Shown: positions 51,333 to 63,940, counted from the first letter of the stretch. The stretch: DNA of 64,000 bases from Lingula anatina (GCF_001039355.2 NW_019775442.1:106319-170318), one strand, 5' to 3'. The notes: a model not told the origin generated them from the letters alone. Made by a program: numbers and translations.

Positions 51333-52565
51333 TAATAAAGGGTACCGGGGGAGATCAGCATTGGTCAGAATTGTGCCGGAAGTGTGACGTCAAGTGGTGT
51401 AAGACGCGAAGCTGAGTGGTCATTTTTAGCTAGAGGTGAACGTGAGAGAAGACGTGGACTCAGAAAAAAAAGCAGTTTTTCAAACAACATGGTAAGAGGA
51501 CATTTCTTCTTTACGCATTTTGGGCAGAGAATACTTGTAGAAATAATAGGCACATGATATGAAAACGTGTCACGGAACTTGAAGGTGCAAAATCGTGCTT
51601 AATTTGAAGACAACTATTTGAAATACATGCTTCATCGACTGTCGGGGCGAAAAAGAGCGTAAAGGGAAAGGAATTCCCGGGAGGCTATAAATCGTTGTCA
51701 TTTAGAATTTTGAAATTTATATAATCTGATATGTCCATATCTAAGTATTTTTGGGTGTTTTGTGGTATGTGCTGCAATTAAAATGATGTTTTAGAGTTCT
51801 TGAAGGACCTTGTGAAAACCAGGAAGTAGTTCGTAACTAACAACTGAATCGTACCGATCTACGACTGCTGTGCAAAGTTGTATCTTTTTTTCATATTGTG
51901 ACGAAATTTTATAAAAGGTGTATTAATGTGATCATATGTGTGGAATTTCATGTCAGATGGACATATAAAGATCTAAAAATTCATCAAAATATTTAAAAAT
52001 AATAACACCTTTGCACAGTAGTTGTGGATCGGTACGACTCAGTTGTCAGTTATGAATTACTTCCTGGTTTTCACAAGGTCCTTCAAAGACCCTAAAACAT
52101 CGTTATAATTGCAGCACATACCATAAAACACCCGAAAATACGTAGATATGGACATATCAGATTATATATAAATGCCAATATTCCACATGACAACGATTTA
52201 TAGCCTCCCAGGAATTCTTTTCCCTTTACGCTCTTTGCCGCGCTGGCGGTCGATGCAGCATGTATTTCAAAACAGATTGACTGCAAATTTAGCACGATTT
52301 TGTACCTTCAAGTACCGTGACACGTTTTCATATCATGTGCCTATTGTTTCTACAAGTATTCTCTGCCCCAAAATGCCAAATGCATAAAGGTAAAATGTTA
52401 TCTTATCTTGTTGTTAGAATAACTGCTTTTTTTCTCCAAGCCCACGTCCTCATTCCCATTCACCTCCAGCTAAAAATGACCACTCAGCTTTACGTATTAC
52501 ACCACTACACGTCACTTCCGGCACAATTCTGACCAATGCTGATCTCCTCCGGTACCCCTTATTAC
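51333..52565. repeat. Large near-perfect palindrome (arms about 585 bp, loop about 50 bp)
   Basis: The left arm from ctaataaagggtaccggggg (51332) reads, with scattered mismatches, as the reverse complement of the right arm ending ctcctccggtaccccttatt (about 52564). Landmarks pair throughout: atcagcattggtcagaattg, gcacatgatatgaaaacgtg, gaccttgtgaaaaccaggaa. The match decays near 51917/51972. No transposase frame is present. It could be a fold-back element, a MITE or an inverted duplication. Confidence 0.9.
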
Positions 52566-52889
52566 ATGTACATTAAGTAACAGTTTTAAATATCTAGCTT
52601 CACAATTGTTATACCTCCTATAACTATCATAGGTGGAAGGGAGAGAGACCTAAAACAGGTTCAACCCTAATTATCATAATCACCAGAATTCCACCGAACG
52701 ACGCACGTAGGGGAACTATGTAATGTCATCTACGAAATTGCAACGGGCTTACATTTTGAAAATATTTGTCAAATGTTTTAACTTGACGAAATTGTATATG
52801 GCGATTTCGCACTGAAACCGTCTTATGGTATTTACGGACGGTTTTAGAGCACCGTACGGACAACTCATGGCAAATGTAATTTAGGGCCT

Positions 52890-53096
52890 CATTCCCAGTG
52901 AAAATATATGTCTACCTGGAGCGATCCAACCCCGCAGAGATTCTCGCTGAATGCAATCAGTTAAACAGATTAACACGCTTCCTTTTGTTTCCAACGTTCT
53001 CGTATTATCAACAGCTTTTCCGTACTCTACTCAACGCCATCTGTTGAACTGATTGCATTCATCAAGAGTCCCCACGGAGTTGGATCGATCTACGTA
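52890..53096. mobile_element. Diverged local-repeat relative, copy 5
   Basis: Symmetrical: gattctcgctgaatgcaatcagtt near the left pairs with aactgattgcattcatcaag near the right, with gagcgatccaac and agttggatcgatc outside them. The ends follow the family pattern but the centre is different, so this is a sub-family. A related fragment follows copy 8 at about 62460-62540. Confidence 0.6.
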
Positions 53097-53136
53097 GAAC
53101 GATAGCTTCAATACCCTGAAATGGCCATTATATAAC

Positions 53137-53354
53137 TGCATTCCCACAGATTTTAGATCGATCTATCCCCGTGGGGAGTCTCACTAGATTACTGTCAGCT
53201 TAGCCAGCTTAAATGTCTGTCCCGCCTACTAAAAGCTGTAATAGTAAGGGGGTAATTAACTTCCGAGCGCGCTCGGCTGACAGCGATTCAGCATGAACCC
53301 TCAGGGAGTTAGGTCGATCCAGATGGATCGATCTAAATCTGTGGGAATGCAGTC
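53137..53354. mobile_element. Local inverted-repeat family, copy 6 (near full length)
   Basis: It begins ctgcattcccacagatttta and ends atctgtgggaatgcag, a clean terminal inverted repeat. The inner blocks are as in copy 4, in the opposite orientation, with the core gggggtaattaactt. Confidence 0.88.
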
Positions 53355-55700
53355 TTACAGGTCGGCAGATTAACTATGTGAACTTTTCTTCACAGTGGAG
53401 GAATGTACCATGAATTATCCAGATATACGTCTGTGTTTATCTAGTGAAAATCAATCTGTCTCCCTGGTAGAGGGTAGTGGTGCATGGCGTTCTACATGTA
53501 CTGCACGTAGTCTTAAGGATATTTTCACCCTTCATTATCATCCAGAAACCGAAAATGAGTTCTTCCTGCATCTAATTATTCACCTATCCATCTGCTTTGT
53601 GCTGATTCAAAACAATAAAAAAAACTCGAAAATATAAAATGTCGGCGTTTCTTTTTTTTTCGTTGCAATGTATAAGCATAGGCAACTCAAAGCTTTAATC
53701 GTCAATTTAACACCTTTCTATTTTGAAGTGAGATAGCAATCGGTATGGGACGTAACTTTATCCCTGAACAAGATTTTATCACGAAAATTGGCAGAGTTGA
53801 CCAGGAGTGTATAGACTACTAGCCCCTGTCGTCATTTTGGTTTTAATGTTTTTGTGATGGAGTTATGAGTCCCTAATTACATATTTTCATTAAACAAAGG
53901 CATTATTTTGCTGTATTACCGATAAAATCTGAACTAAGAATTCTAAGAAAAATTGCTGGCAGGATTTTAGAGTACTAAATGGTGTCATTAAATCTGCGTT
54001 GAAGCGGTGATCGTTGGTGCTCAGGTTAAATAGAAATTTGAGAAACCGATTTTCCAGGTTTTACCCAAAAATCGTAATTGAGACGTCACCCGTAAGATCA
54101 CATATGTGTAAATGTTAATTGATTTAGTCACTGAACACTGAAGATTTATTTATTACCCAAAAGACTGTATGTAAGGCAGTACTTAAAGATCTATACGGTG
54201 CTTTGATATGAATTAAAAAGTGAACATATTTTTTTCTTTTTTTTGGGGGGGGGGGACAATAATTATTTATTTTATATTTTATAGCAAAGTTGGGATCTAC
54301 GAACTTGTCAACGCTAACTGTATCAGGATATAGTGTGTAGCAGAGGCTTAAAGCTTATGTGGTAATAGTAATTATTGTCTGCATGCTGGGTAAAGAAGGC
54401 AAACGGGCTTATCCAAATATTCAATCTTTTTCATTGATGCAACTAAAGAGATCACTCAAAATAACAACAATGATGATTCTTTTAAATAATCTAATGTTCA
54501 TAAACATGCTAATAATGCATGTAGCCTGCATTGAAGAAAAAATACGTCCGCCATCTTGCATCAAAGTGAGCGATAACAAAACGTATAGGACCTTTTGCTA
54601 TAACGTCGCGTATTCGAAATCATGCTGATTTTCTCAACTCCGTGTCTGCTGCAAATTTAACATTTAACACAACTAATGTTACGTGTGTATGTCATTTCTT
54701 ACCTTTTTTACTCCATGGGTAGGTTCACTTAGGGCTTATGTATTTTCTTACGTTTCTTCACGGTGGATACCTTTTCACGTAAACACCCTCTAAATGTTTA
54801 AACGCAATTTATGACTCAACTCAGAACGATTTGCTTTATCATCGATATAAAGATCAGGGTTTCCTTTTTATTAATTGAAATTGTAAAAATATATATTCAA
54901 CCCTTTTTAAAGCAACCGCGCCCTTTCAAAGGAACGGGGATCGAGTCACAATTCGCATTTTGCAAGTGAGGTTGAATAAGCATGAAGGCAAACATTTCAA
55001 TGGCATGCTTTATTCGTATTAATGAAGTAAGGCAAACACGGGATAAAAGACATAGAATTTTCTACCCTCGGAAGGTTGACTTTTCTATTCTTATAAATAT
55101 AAACAACAAAACCGTCGACACGTCAGGTAAGCATAACAAAGTCGTTTAACTGATTCTTTCACTAACCTCCGGCAGAAAAACGGCTTCTTTTCATGAGGAT
55201 GTAAAGGATAAAAGAGGGAACGAAATTCTAGAATACAAAACCTGACCGTGGGACCAGTGACGTGTAATAGCTGCATAAAGTGCACATATATTGATACACG
55301 TACAGTGCTACAGCGATATTCATTAATGATTCGGTAAGTAGTGATGGGGACGCCATTTTGAGTTTAGGTAGAATAACCGTTTGCAAGGGTTAAAGTAATG
55401 GGAACAGTAACTTTTAATAACGACTTCCTCTGTTTTCTTATGTAGATATCTTCTTATTATATAAGATGTTGCTTTCACTGTCTCCAGATTGAGGGTATTT
55501 AGCGCTATTGTAACCATAAGAAAAGATCCAACACGGCGTTTTCCTTAAAGGTATTCTGTGACATGAATCGATGCTTCGCGCAAGCTTTCAAATATAAAAA
55601 CATAGAGATGAACATCGTATTCAGGTGCAAATATTGATCACGTTTTATTTTAATTTCTAATAATTTTTGCAATTAATTTAGATACTTCACTCATCGGAGC

Positions 55701-57504
55701 ATGGTCAATATAGCAGTGGTTGGCGCAGGAGTGATTGGCCTCACCTCGGCTGTTAACATTCAAGCCAGGGTGCCAGGAGCGAAAATCACCGTCATCGCAG
55801 ACCGCTTTGACCAACAGACCACCAGCAATGGGGCCGCAGGTCTCTTCCGGCCGACAGCTGGGTCGGTCAAAGGGACAGATCCTAATGTTATGCAGTAGGC
55901 GCTTTCACATACATGCACTTAGACCCATTCCCATAGATTTTAGATAGATCTATCCCTGTGGGGAGTCTCACTAGATTACTGTCAGCTTAGCCGGCTAAAG
56001 CGTCTGTCCCGCCTACTAAAAGCTGTAAGGGGGTAATTAACTATGGTGCGCGCTCGGCTGACTGCAATTTAGCGTGAACCCCCAGGGAGTTAGGTCGATC
56101 TAAATCTAAATCTCTGGATCGATGTAAATCTCTGGGAATGCACCCTTAGATTTGATGACGAATTGATACACCTGATTGAGAAAATGGGATTAATGATCTG
56201 AAAAAGAAATTCAAAAAGGAAACTAGTCTTTAGTGTCAAGTTAAAAACTGATAAAGTAATTGTAACAGAACATAAATTTCTCAGATGTTACTGTTTGATG
56301 GGTTGGGGGAAAAGCATAAATTGGATTTTAATTTTAATTCATTATTATTAAAATATTAAATCATCATATAAAAATGCATTCATACATGTTACTTTCGTTT
56401 TGCTTTAGCTTTTAGGTAAGGATGCAGGTTTTTGTTGTTTATTCTCAATAATAATTTCATCAATATTTATGCAATATACCGATGAGTTCCAACATGCACT
56501 GTTCAGAGACAACTGTTTAAATTCAGCCTTCTAAGTTCCGCTTTTATAAAAAAAAATATTTATTCATTGATGTCATACAAAATAAAAAATTACAGACATT
56601 ATCGCAACACGTCAACTATAATTGTAATCACGAGAGGCAGCTTCAGTATTTAAATCAATTGATAACGAAAACTACATGCATTACTAATTACGGTATATTT
56701 AAGGGATTTTTAAAACAGGACAGATCATAATTACTCATGCATTTTTTGTATGCAGGCAGTGGTGTGAAGATGCATGGGAATTCTACGAGGAGACAGCGGG
56801 AGGTAAAGACGCTGGGATTGCCGGGATTCAAATGACGTCGGGATACCAGATGTCACGGAAACCACTAGAGGTGCACTTTGAATTAAATAGCATTGTGAGA
56901 GGGTCAATAGTAATAAAATATAAGCTTCACGGCCTAATTTCTGAAAGATTGTAACTAAAATATATTATCCATAACACTTTCTTCTTATTGCATCATTACG
57001 TATTTTACAGCTTAGCAATAAGGGCACTGTCGTATAATTGCGCATCCTTTTTTTCTTTTTAATTGAATTGTAAATGCATCAGTGGAAAGAGTCAAATGGT
57101 TTTTTTAGATTTCTGTATAAATCTGTTTATTTTTAAATCTTTAGCCCCCTTTGTACAAAGACTACGTGTACCATTTCCGGGACATGACTGCAAGAGAACT
57201 CCGTTTGTTTGGAGAAGATTACATGTAGGTGATACGTGCTAGCTGTTACATACTCGTTTACGGATTAATTATAGGTTATTAGTCCAAATATGTATCAGAC
57301 AACTGTCAGAATTCAGATAAACGTTGATGAAAATAGAGAGAATCTCTCCCATACTCGTTATTGTAAGCATAATGTTTAAATTCCTTTGGATTTAGCAATC
57401 AACACACACACACACACACCTCCAGTATAGGTAAGAATATGGCAGTTTAGTAATATGTAGGCCTAATTATAGCATTTGTAAATAATGTACTAGAACCAGT
57501 AAAG

Positions 57505-57544
<40 letters not shown>

Positions 57545-60413
57545 CAAGGGTTGAGGAATATTTCTATCGCTCCGTTTTACACCTATGCTTATTGTGGAAC
57601 TCTTAATTTTAATTAAAGGTTTCCTATCCGGGATTTTCGTGCCAAATCTAATTTTCCTCGAAAAAAAGCAATTTACCTACCCAAGAATCATTGCTCAACG
57701 CTTCGTTGATTTCTGATCCGATGCGTTTCTAATGAAATCACTTATTTCTAAATGCCTGGCCAGACGTTTGTGCCCTCGTGTTCTTCTTGGGCATTTCAGA
57801 GAGCGTATCGACATACATGTAGCGTATACTTTTTAAGTGTTATAATTTTGGTTTGGATTGTGAAAGATAACTAGCTTTAATTAAGGGATATGTAGACATA
57901 AAATTTGACTCTAGGACATTTCAAAAGCGTATAGTATACACACACTGGACAATAGAAGTGTCACCCCTACTGAACCAATACTTTGGGGGAGATAAATGAC
58001 TGTGGAATGATATGCTCCTGGTATCATTTTATTAACATCAAATTTCACAAAAGAAAAAGGTTCTGACTGAACAATTCAACTCTATCGATATTCTGACGTC
58101 GCTTATATTCCGCCTCTTCAGGTTAATAACTTTGATTACTCTGATTCAGGGGGTGACACTTCTATTGTCCAGTGTCTGTACTTTTAAACATAGAAATCTT
58201 ATTCCTGTGCACCGTTTTCTTACAGACATGGTTTCTTCTGTACCACCGTTCTGATCGAATGTCGATACTTCCTGCCATGGTTAACAAAAAAGTGAGTTTC
58301 AAATGGAATCCGTTTTGCTATCGTGACATTAGTGATTTCATCAAGCTTTCTTGTAGTCATCACAGCTGTTTGTAGTTGTTAGTGGCGTCTTTTGTTCTGT
58401 AAATACCGTTTTGTCATTTCACCTGGTGTTGACACTTAAGCCCACAAGGTGGTAGATAATATGAATTAAATATTATTATTGTAGTAAAGCATCATCATAT
58501 CCTTCCCTTTTATTTGTTCATTTCAGAATAGTGGACAAGGGAGGCTCATTGGAACGAAGAACGATCACATCCTTGGGGGAGGTAGTGTTGGATTTTTTTT
58601 TTTTTTTTTAATCTGTAAAGGTTCATTCGTACTACGTGCAATAACGTCCAAGAGAACTGTTGTATTAATCTATGACATTTCTTCGCTTTTTTCTATCTTC
58701 AGTTACCTGACAAATATGATGTCGTTGTTAACTGCACAGGGCTAGGCTCTCGGTCACTGGTTAACGACCCCCACATCGTCTCGGCTAGAGGGCAGTCTAT
58801 AAGGGTATATTCTTAAACCTTAATCTTCTTCTAGATTTATGTGGGTTTTGTTACTTTTCATAACTATTTCGTTTTTATTTATAAAAGAGGGTCATTGCGT
58901 GTGAAAAATACTTACTGTACTATTATTTTTTTTTACCACGATGGCACATTTTTTTGGGAGGGGGTCATATCTATTTAGATTGAAATTAAAAATTATTGAT
59001 AGATTCTAGTATAATCAAGTGATTGTATTATTTTCTTTCTGTCTTTACGTAGGTGGCAGCCCCATGGATTACCCACTTTGTGTATGATCTAGATAAAGAA
59101 GCACATATAATTCCTTGGTAAAAACATATTACAACCTTATTGTTTCCTTTTTATCTACGAAAAATATCTTATTTTCCGATCAAAGCAACACAACGCTCGG
59201 CTAAGAAGAAATTTGAGTGAAAAAATTAATTAAATATATTTTTACCAGAGGCCTTCAAAATATTTAGTCATTTTAGGATTAGTCTACAGACCACGACTGT
59301 GGTCAGTTAAGTTCAAACTGGTTATTTGTTTGTGCATACCGAAAACAATGCATTAACTGTACTCTCCTTTCTTACACGCAAACACGTTCGTGCACGCGCG
59401 CGTACACGCACACACAATATGTTGCCGTTGTGATGCATCGATTTACATTTGTAAATTACGCTCTGTTGTATAACGTAAACATTTTACATTTCACATTTTA
59501 ATGGTGTTTGTATCTTTATTTACCCGAGACAAAGAGATTTTTAAAGCTGTGATACGATAAAAGAAAAGAAAAGAAAACCCAATAATCTGTTTGAAAAGAC
59601 ATGTTATACTCTTATACTTATATACGTATGTTACACTTTTTTTGTCTTTTTGCAGCCGAGAAAACGTATTCCTAGGGGGAGTGAAACAAGTCGGTAATTA
59701 TAGCCGTGAGCTTGACGTCAAGGATTCGACCGAAGTGTTTGAGAAATGCTGCAAGTTACAGCCTAGTTTACGGGTAAGGGGTCTTTTTACTAAACGGTGT
59801 CTTTGACTGTATCCATTTTTGGGTTTCCCGCACACCTTGTTCATTTCCTGTATACTAAAGTCTTCTGCCAAGGAATTATTTTATTGCCAATATAATACGC
59901 TTAACAAAAGATACATGTATTTAAGTACTGCAGGGCTGGGTACCTTGCATATCATGCAAACGTTTTAAATTACTGTACATAAACGATCCCACGGTTAAAC
60001 ACTTCGACATTTATTTTTGACACCCTTAGTCAGCCAAGGTGTTGTGGGAATGGACAGGACTCCGACCTCAAAGAGAACCCCCAAGACTTGAAAAGGAAGA
60101 GCTTATTCTGGATGGGCGAACGATAAAGGTTTGTGATTTTCCAAAATGAAAATTTACTCACTTAGTTGAAGTACTTTACAGGCGCCTCTTTCTGCAAAAA
60201 AGCTACGATCTGGTCTAAAATTAATGTTCAGTTCAGTGGCTGCAGTCAAACCATACGTATGCTGTCAGAAAGAGACAAAGAGGCCTAAAATTTAACCTAG
60301 AAACATTCTAATTTCAGGTAGTTCACAACTACGGACAGGGATCTAGCGGAGTGTCGTTAAGTTGGGGGTGTGCCAAGCATGCCGCAAAACTGGTTGAAGA
60401 GTGTCTGAAGTAG
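55701..60413 (+). CDS. DDO: D-aspartate oxidase / D-amino-acid oxidase family flavoenzyme (10 coding exons, 329 aa)
   Basis: The family oxidatively deaminates D-amino acids with FAD, usually in peroxisomes, releasing H2O2. Exons: 55701-55894, 56756-56870, 57145-57224, 58226-58291, 58527-58581, 58703-58804, 59053-59117, 59656-59773, 60030-60128, 60318-60413; phases all agree, total 990 nt. Landmarks: FAD motif VVGAGVIG (6-13), AAGLFRP, YDVVVNCTGLGSRSL, RGQSIRVAAPW, FLGGVKQVGNYS, WTGLRP with the substrate-binding Arg at 277, and HNYGQGSSGVSLSWG near the end. The short segment before IIP lacks the D-amino-acid-oxidase lid insertion, which favours the D-aspartate type. Odd: the conserved substrate Tyr before IIP/IYP appears as His222, and the protein ends CLK rather than with a peroxisomal SKL-type signal. 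Family assignment is firm; substrate is uncertain. Confidence 0.88.
55922..56147. mobile_element. Local inverted-repeat family, copy 7 (oxidase intron 1)
   Basis: It begins acccattcccatagatttta, 27 bp after the exon 1 donor, and ends atctctgggaatgcac. It has the full set of inner blocks, including taaaagctgtaagggggtaa. Confidence 0.88.
57403..57542 (+). repeat. CA and ATT microsatellites in oxidase intron 3
   Basis: A short CA run lies at 57403-57419 and about 13 ATT units at 57504-57542. Confidence 0.9.
57939..58178. mobile_element. 240-bp Tc1/mariner-type MITE in oxidase intron 3
   Basis: The ends CACTGGACAATAGAAGTGTC (from 57943) and its complement near the right end form inverted repeats of about 27 bp, flanked by TA at 57937-57938 and 58179-58180. 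No transposase frame. TA duplication and length suggest Tc1/mariner; that class is inferred. Confidence 0.85.
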
Positions 60414-60670
60414 AAAGACGGCTTGCTCAACTCACACGACCTACATGGATTGTCGGAGGATGACCGCAAAACTCGTCACAGCCGAGCCTTCGCTCAAGCT
60501 GCATGGCCACATAGAGCGGAAGTCACTTCAATTTTTTTAAATGCACTACGGCGTGAAAGCGATAGCACAGGGTACGATTTCCCTTTAATGTGAACTATAT
60601 GTATGTTAACTGCAATCAAATCGTAAAATATTTTATTGTACTCAACATTCAAATGAAAAAGGATCTGAGA

Positions 60671-60676
60671 AATAAA
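60671..60676 (+). terminator. Likely polyadenylation signal of the oxidase gene
   Basis: Consensus AATAAA about 260 bp after the stop codon, on the gene's strand. Confidence 0.5.
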
Positions 60677-60998
60677 ATGCTTAGGCCCTATCTACTGGCT
60701 GATTAAACGCGTTGACGCTACCTGTACATGGAAAATGTACTTTTGAGGTTGAAATTTGGTCATGAACTGGCAGATCTGAAATCTAGTTGGGCCTGAGATT
60801 TATTTATTTATGATATATGGTGATTATGTAGTGAATTTATCGTGAGCTACAGACTCATGTGGACTCCGATTGTTTTCTGCAGTTGCTCCCCTGCCAGAGA
60901 TTTTTGAAAAACATTTTATTTTTTTTGGATCCTTATAACGTGTTAGCTTTTTTCTGTCTCCCAATCCATTAAAATTGTAGCCATTAGTCTAGAATATA

Positions 60999-61122
60999 CA
61001 GACTTGACATTTAATATGGAATATTTCAGTTTCGAAGGTATACCTAGGTAAAAATACGTTCTTTTTTCAAAAAACTCCGATCTCATNTCGAAAAAAATAT
61101 TCCATATTAAATGTCAAGTCTG
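60999..61122. mobile_element. 124-bp MITE with 28-bp perfect terminal inverted repeats
   Basis: CAGACTTGACATTTAATATG at 60999 and its exact complement at the right end extend to 28 matching bases, flanked by TA at 60997-60998 and 61123-61124. The interior holds one N (61087). The inner part of the end, TTAATATGGAATATT, is shared with the left edge of the Tc1-like element at 62608. Confidence 0.9.
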
Positions 61123-62216
61123 TATTTCAATGTCGATATATATTTTACAATGTTGCATGACATGCTTATAGAAGTATACTAATATATCTTTAACCACTAA
61201 ACTTTATGAATATTTTAATGAAAAGTGAAAACTGATAATTTAGACAAAATAAATGACAAGAAAAAAAAACGAATAAACATAAATTTTGGTATCCTTAATA
61301 ATTGCTCAGTGTTGGTGTTTTATTACAGAAAATGCCCTCAGAAATCTTTTATTGTTTTTTATCTAAGTCTTTATGGTGGATCCAGGAATGTAAAAGTACA
61401 ACACGCCTAAGTTGAATCATTTTAAAATACAGTACATATTTAAAAGAAAAAAAGGTTAAAATATCTTAAATGGGCTTTAGAAAAAAATTGTGTCCGTTTG
61501 CGCCCGTTTGATTGGTGGTAAAATAAACATATATCAAACACAACCATCGCGCAAAAGGATTTTTCTATTTGTCAATCAGCGCTATCAGATTTGACAGTTT
61601 GATTAACCGTCAGGTAATTAGACGTCAATCACAATCGTCTTGCAAAGTAATTTTTACCTTCCATGATTGCGAGGTGCTAATCAAGGCAATTCATCTAATG
61701 CTGCATCCCTCCTGTTTTGGATGGGGTCCGCAGACAGCTACTGCCATTGCACCTCCTAGGAACGTTAACTCAAATTAACTTGGAAAAAAATAAAAACATA
61801 TCAATGACATAGCTCATGGAGGATACTAAGTGCTACCTGAAGTTTCCCACTTAACAATTACTTGCTTTATATGTGTGTAGATAAGCCAACTGTACATAAA
61901 TCAATTCAAAGCGCAGAAAAATATGTCTCAAACATACAGAATGTGATACAAGATAATGGTATCCACCTCTTCTTCCTTGAAAGTTTTCCATTTTACTCAA
62001 ACAAGTCGTTTGCTTGAGTATTAATCTTCACCGAGAATCCGGATCCTGGATCGATCCACAGTTAGTACGATATAGGGTCTGTGAATTGTCCCTAAATCAC
62101 TGAACGTACAAAAGGCCGGATAACCTTCATGACTGAGATATATCACAATAAATTGCCATTCATCAGATTAGACTATTTTTTAAATCACTACGGTTGCGTT
62201 CACAATGAATCTATGG

Positions 62217-62447
62217 GACCATTCCCACAGATATTTGGATCGATCCACGGGGAGTCTCACTAAATTGCTATCAACTTAACCGGCTTTAATTACTGTCACG
62301 CCTAGTAAAGCTGTCAGGGGGTAATTATCTTTACCCCCTAGCTGATTCAGACATTTAAACCGGTTAAGGTGAGAGCAATTTAGTGAGACTCCCCAGGGAG
62401 TTAGACCGATCCAGATGGATCGATCTAGGCATGGGAACCCAGTCTAT
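62217..62447. mobile_element. Local inverted-repeat family, copy 8
   Basis: It begins accattcccacagatatttg and ends ggcatgggaacccag. The inner blocks gagtctcactaaattgct / agcaatttagtgagactc pair almost perfectly, and ccggctttaattactgtcac / acatttaaaccggttaag sit around a gggggtaattatc core. Confidence 0.8.
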
Positions 62448-62607
62448 CATACTACCTACTCTGCACTCTCTTCACAGGGACTCTCGCTGAATGCATTCTG
62501 GTGTTGAACAGAAAACAGAAAAGCTGGTGATTATACACGTGCTTTGCAGACAAGAGAAATTGTAAGTCTGTCAATCTCATCGCAAAATTGTTTTGATATT
62601 GCATGTA

Positions 62608-63940
62608 CAGGGTTACCACTTAATATGGAATATTATTTTTTGGCGAGTAAATTATCTACAAAATATTTAATTTCTCTGTAACTACTTTAAATCCAAAGCT
62701 GAGGTGTCACTCCATGTGTAGCCAGGTGTGTTACCTAATTACCACACAACTCTCGAAACAATTGATGCATGCAGTTGCATGTTCTGTGGTCAGAAATGTG
62801 AGGGGTGGTCTTTTCGGTAATTTCTGTCCTTGTATAAAAACGCATGGGTTTGGTCAATCTTTGGAGTGTGTTTAGAGAAGCAACAAAGGGATCGCTCTGA
62901 AACTTGACAGGTACATTAGTGAAGATATGGTTCGACAGCTAAGCAACGCAGCTTACTATGGGATTCTTGCTCTCAGAGAAAATGGCCAGAAACGGACAAC
63001 CATTGCCAGGTAATTCAACATTTATCAGGAACCGTTTGTGAAGTCCTCCAAAGAATTGCTACAACAGGGGCACCTACTCCAATACCTCGACCAGGGTGTC
63101 CGCATATCACACCAAGAAGACAGGATCGCCTTCTCCTTAGAGGACGCCGTGCTGGTCGTACAAAGACAACCAGTGTCCTCAGAAAAGAGAGGCAGAATGT
63201 CATTCAAACGCCCGTTTCAAGGTCCCTCGTGAACAAGAGATTATTGCAAGCCGGTTATTTTGCACAAAGGCCAGTAGGGAAACCACTGTTAACAGCAGGT
63301 CATAAACAGCGACGACTGCAATGGACTGGGGACCACGTGCGTTTGCAGCCAAAACACTGGAATCACGTCGTTTTCAGTGATGAGGCCAGATATGGATTTT
63401 TTAGGGTTGATCGTTGACGTGTACGAGGGGCATAAAACGATGATTGTGTACTGCCTAGGGTGCAAGCAGGGTATGGTAAGGTCTCTGTTTGGGGAGCATT
63501 TCATGTCGGTGCCCAGAACCAGTTGGTTCTAGGAGGCAACCTCAGCCAGGATTCCTACAGAAACATTCTACAGCAAACAATGCTTCGATTGGTAAGAGTC
63601 GTCTTCAGGAACAACTTCAGGAACAACCAAGACGACTGCGCAACCCCACATCGAGGCCGCAGAATCACTGTTTTTCTTCAAAACCAATGGGTTCGGCAAC
63701 TGCCCTGGCCTGCAAACTCTCCAGATATTAACCCAATTGAAAATTTGTGGGCGGAAGTAACTCACAGAATTAATAGCTATGGTCCTCGGCCGGTAAATAG
63801 TGATGAACTGCGACAGGGAAAATATCACTGCGTGGAATGATATCCCCATCCAAACTCTAAAAAACGTGTCACAGGGTATGCCATGTAGGATGAGGGCGCT
63901 GCAAGCGGCTGCTGGAGGTCATACCCGCAATTACTGACTT
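62608..63940 (+). mobile_element. Degenerate Tc1-like transposon (left end at 62608; right end not found)
   Basis: The left boundary is proposed at TA/CAGGGTTACCACTTAATATG. The transposase relic lies inside. No matching right terminal repeat is visible before the window ends, so it is either truncated or continues past 64000. Confidence 0.65.
62926..63920 (+). pseudogene. Tc1-like DDE transposase, broken
   Basis: The N-terminal part starts MVRQLSNAAYYGILALRENG (62926), then shifts frame. The catalytic region is still readable: WNHVVFSDEARYGFF (first Asp, about 63370-63400), NQDDCATPHRGRRI (second Asp, about 63630) and NSPDINPIENLWAEV (third acidic site, about 63715-63755). Stops interrupt it at about 63414 and 63434, and at least one frameshift lies upstream of 63240. 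It cannot make an intact protein. The window's right edge holds its 3' part. Confidence 0.85.

Larger units (their letters stand above)
51001..55700. other. Intergenic interval between the ROCO and oxidase genes
   Basis: These two genes are also head-to-head, 4.7 kb apart. The interval contains a 1.2 kb palindrome and two copies of the local repeat. Untranslated first exons of both genes should lie here but could not be placed. Open frames at 53395-53637 and 54359-54628 (+) have no recognised domain and are not called. Confidence 0.5.
60414..62600. other. 3' region of the oxidase gene and intergenic sequence
   Basis: A polyadenylation signal AATAAA at 60671-60676 fits the oxidase transcript. 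Beyond it lie a TA-flanked MITE and local repeat copy 8; no gene was recognised. Confidence 0.55.

Noticed and set aside
53395-53637. 80-codon open frame preceded by an acceptor-like cttcacag
   Set aside because: No partner exon or recognisable domain was found.
54359-54628. 89-codon open frame with a hydrophobic stretch followed by three cysteines
   Set aside because: It resembles a small secreted peptide, but there is no promoter, splice or homology support.
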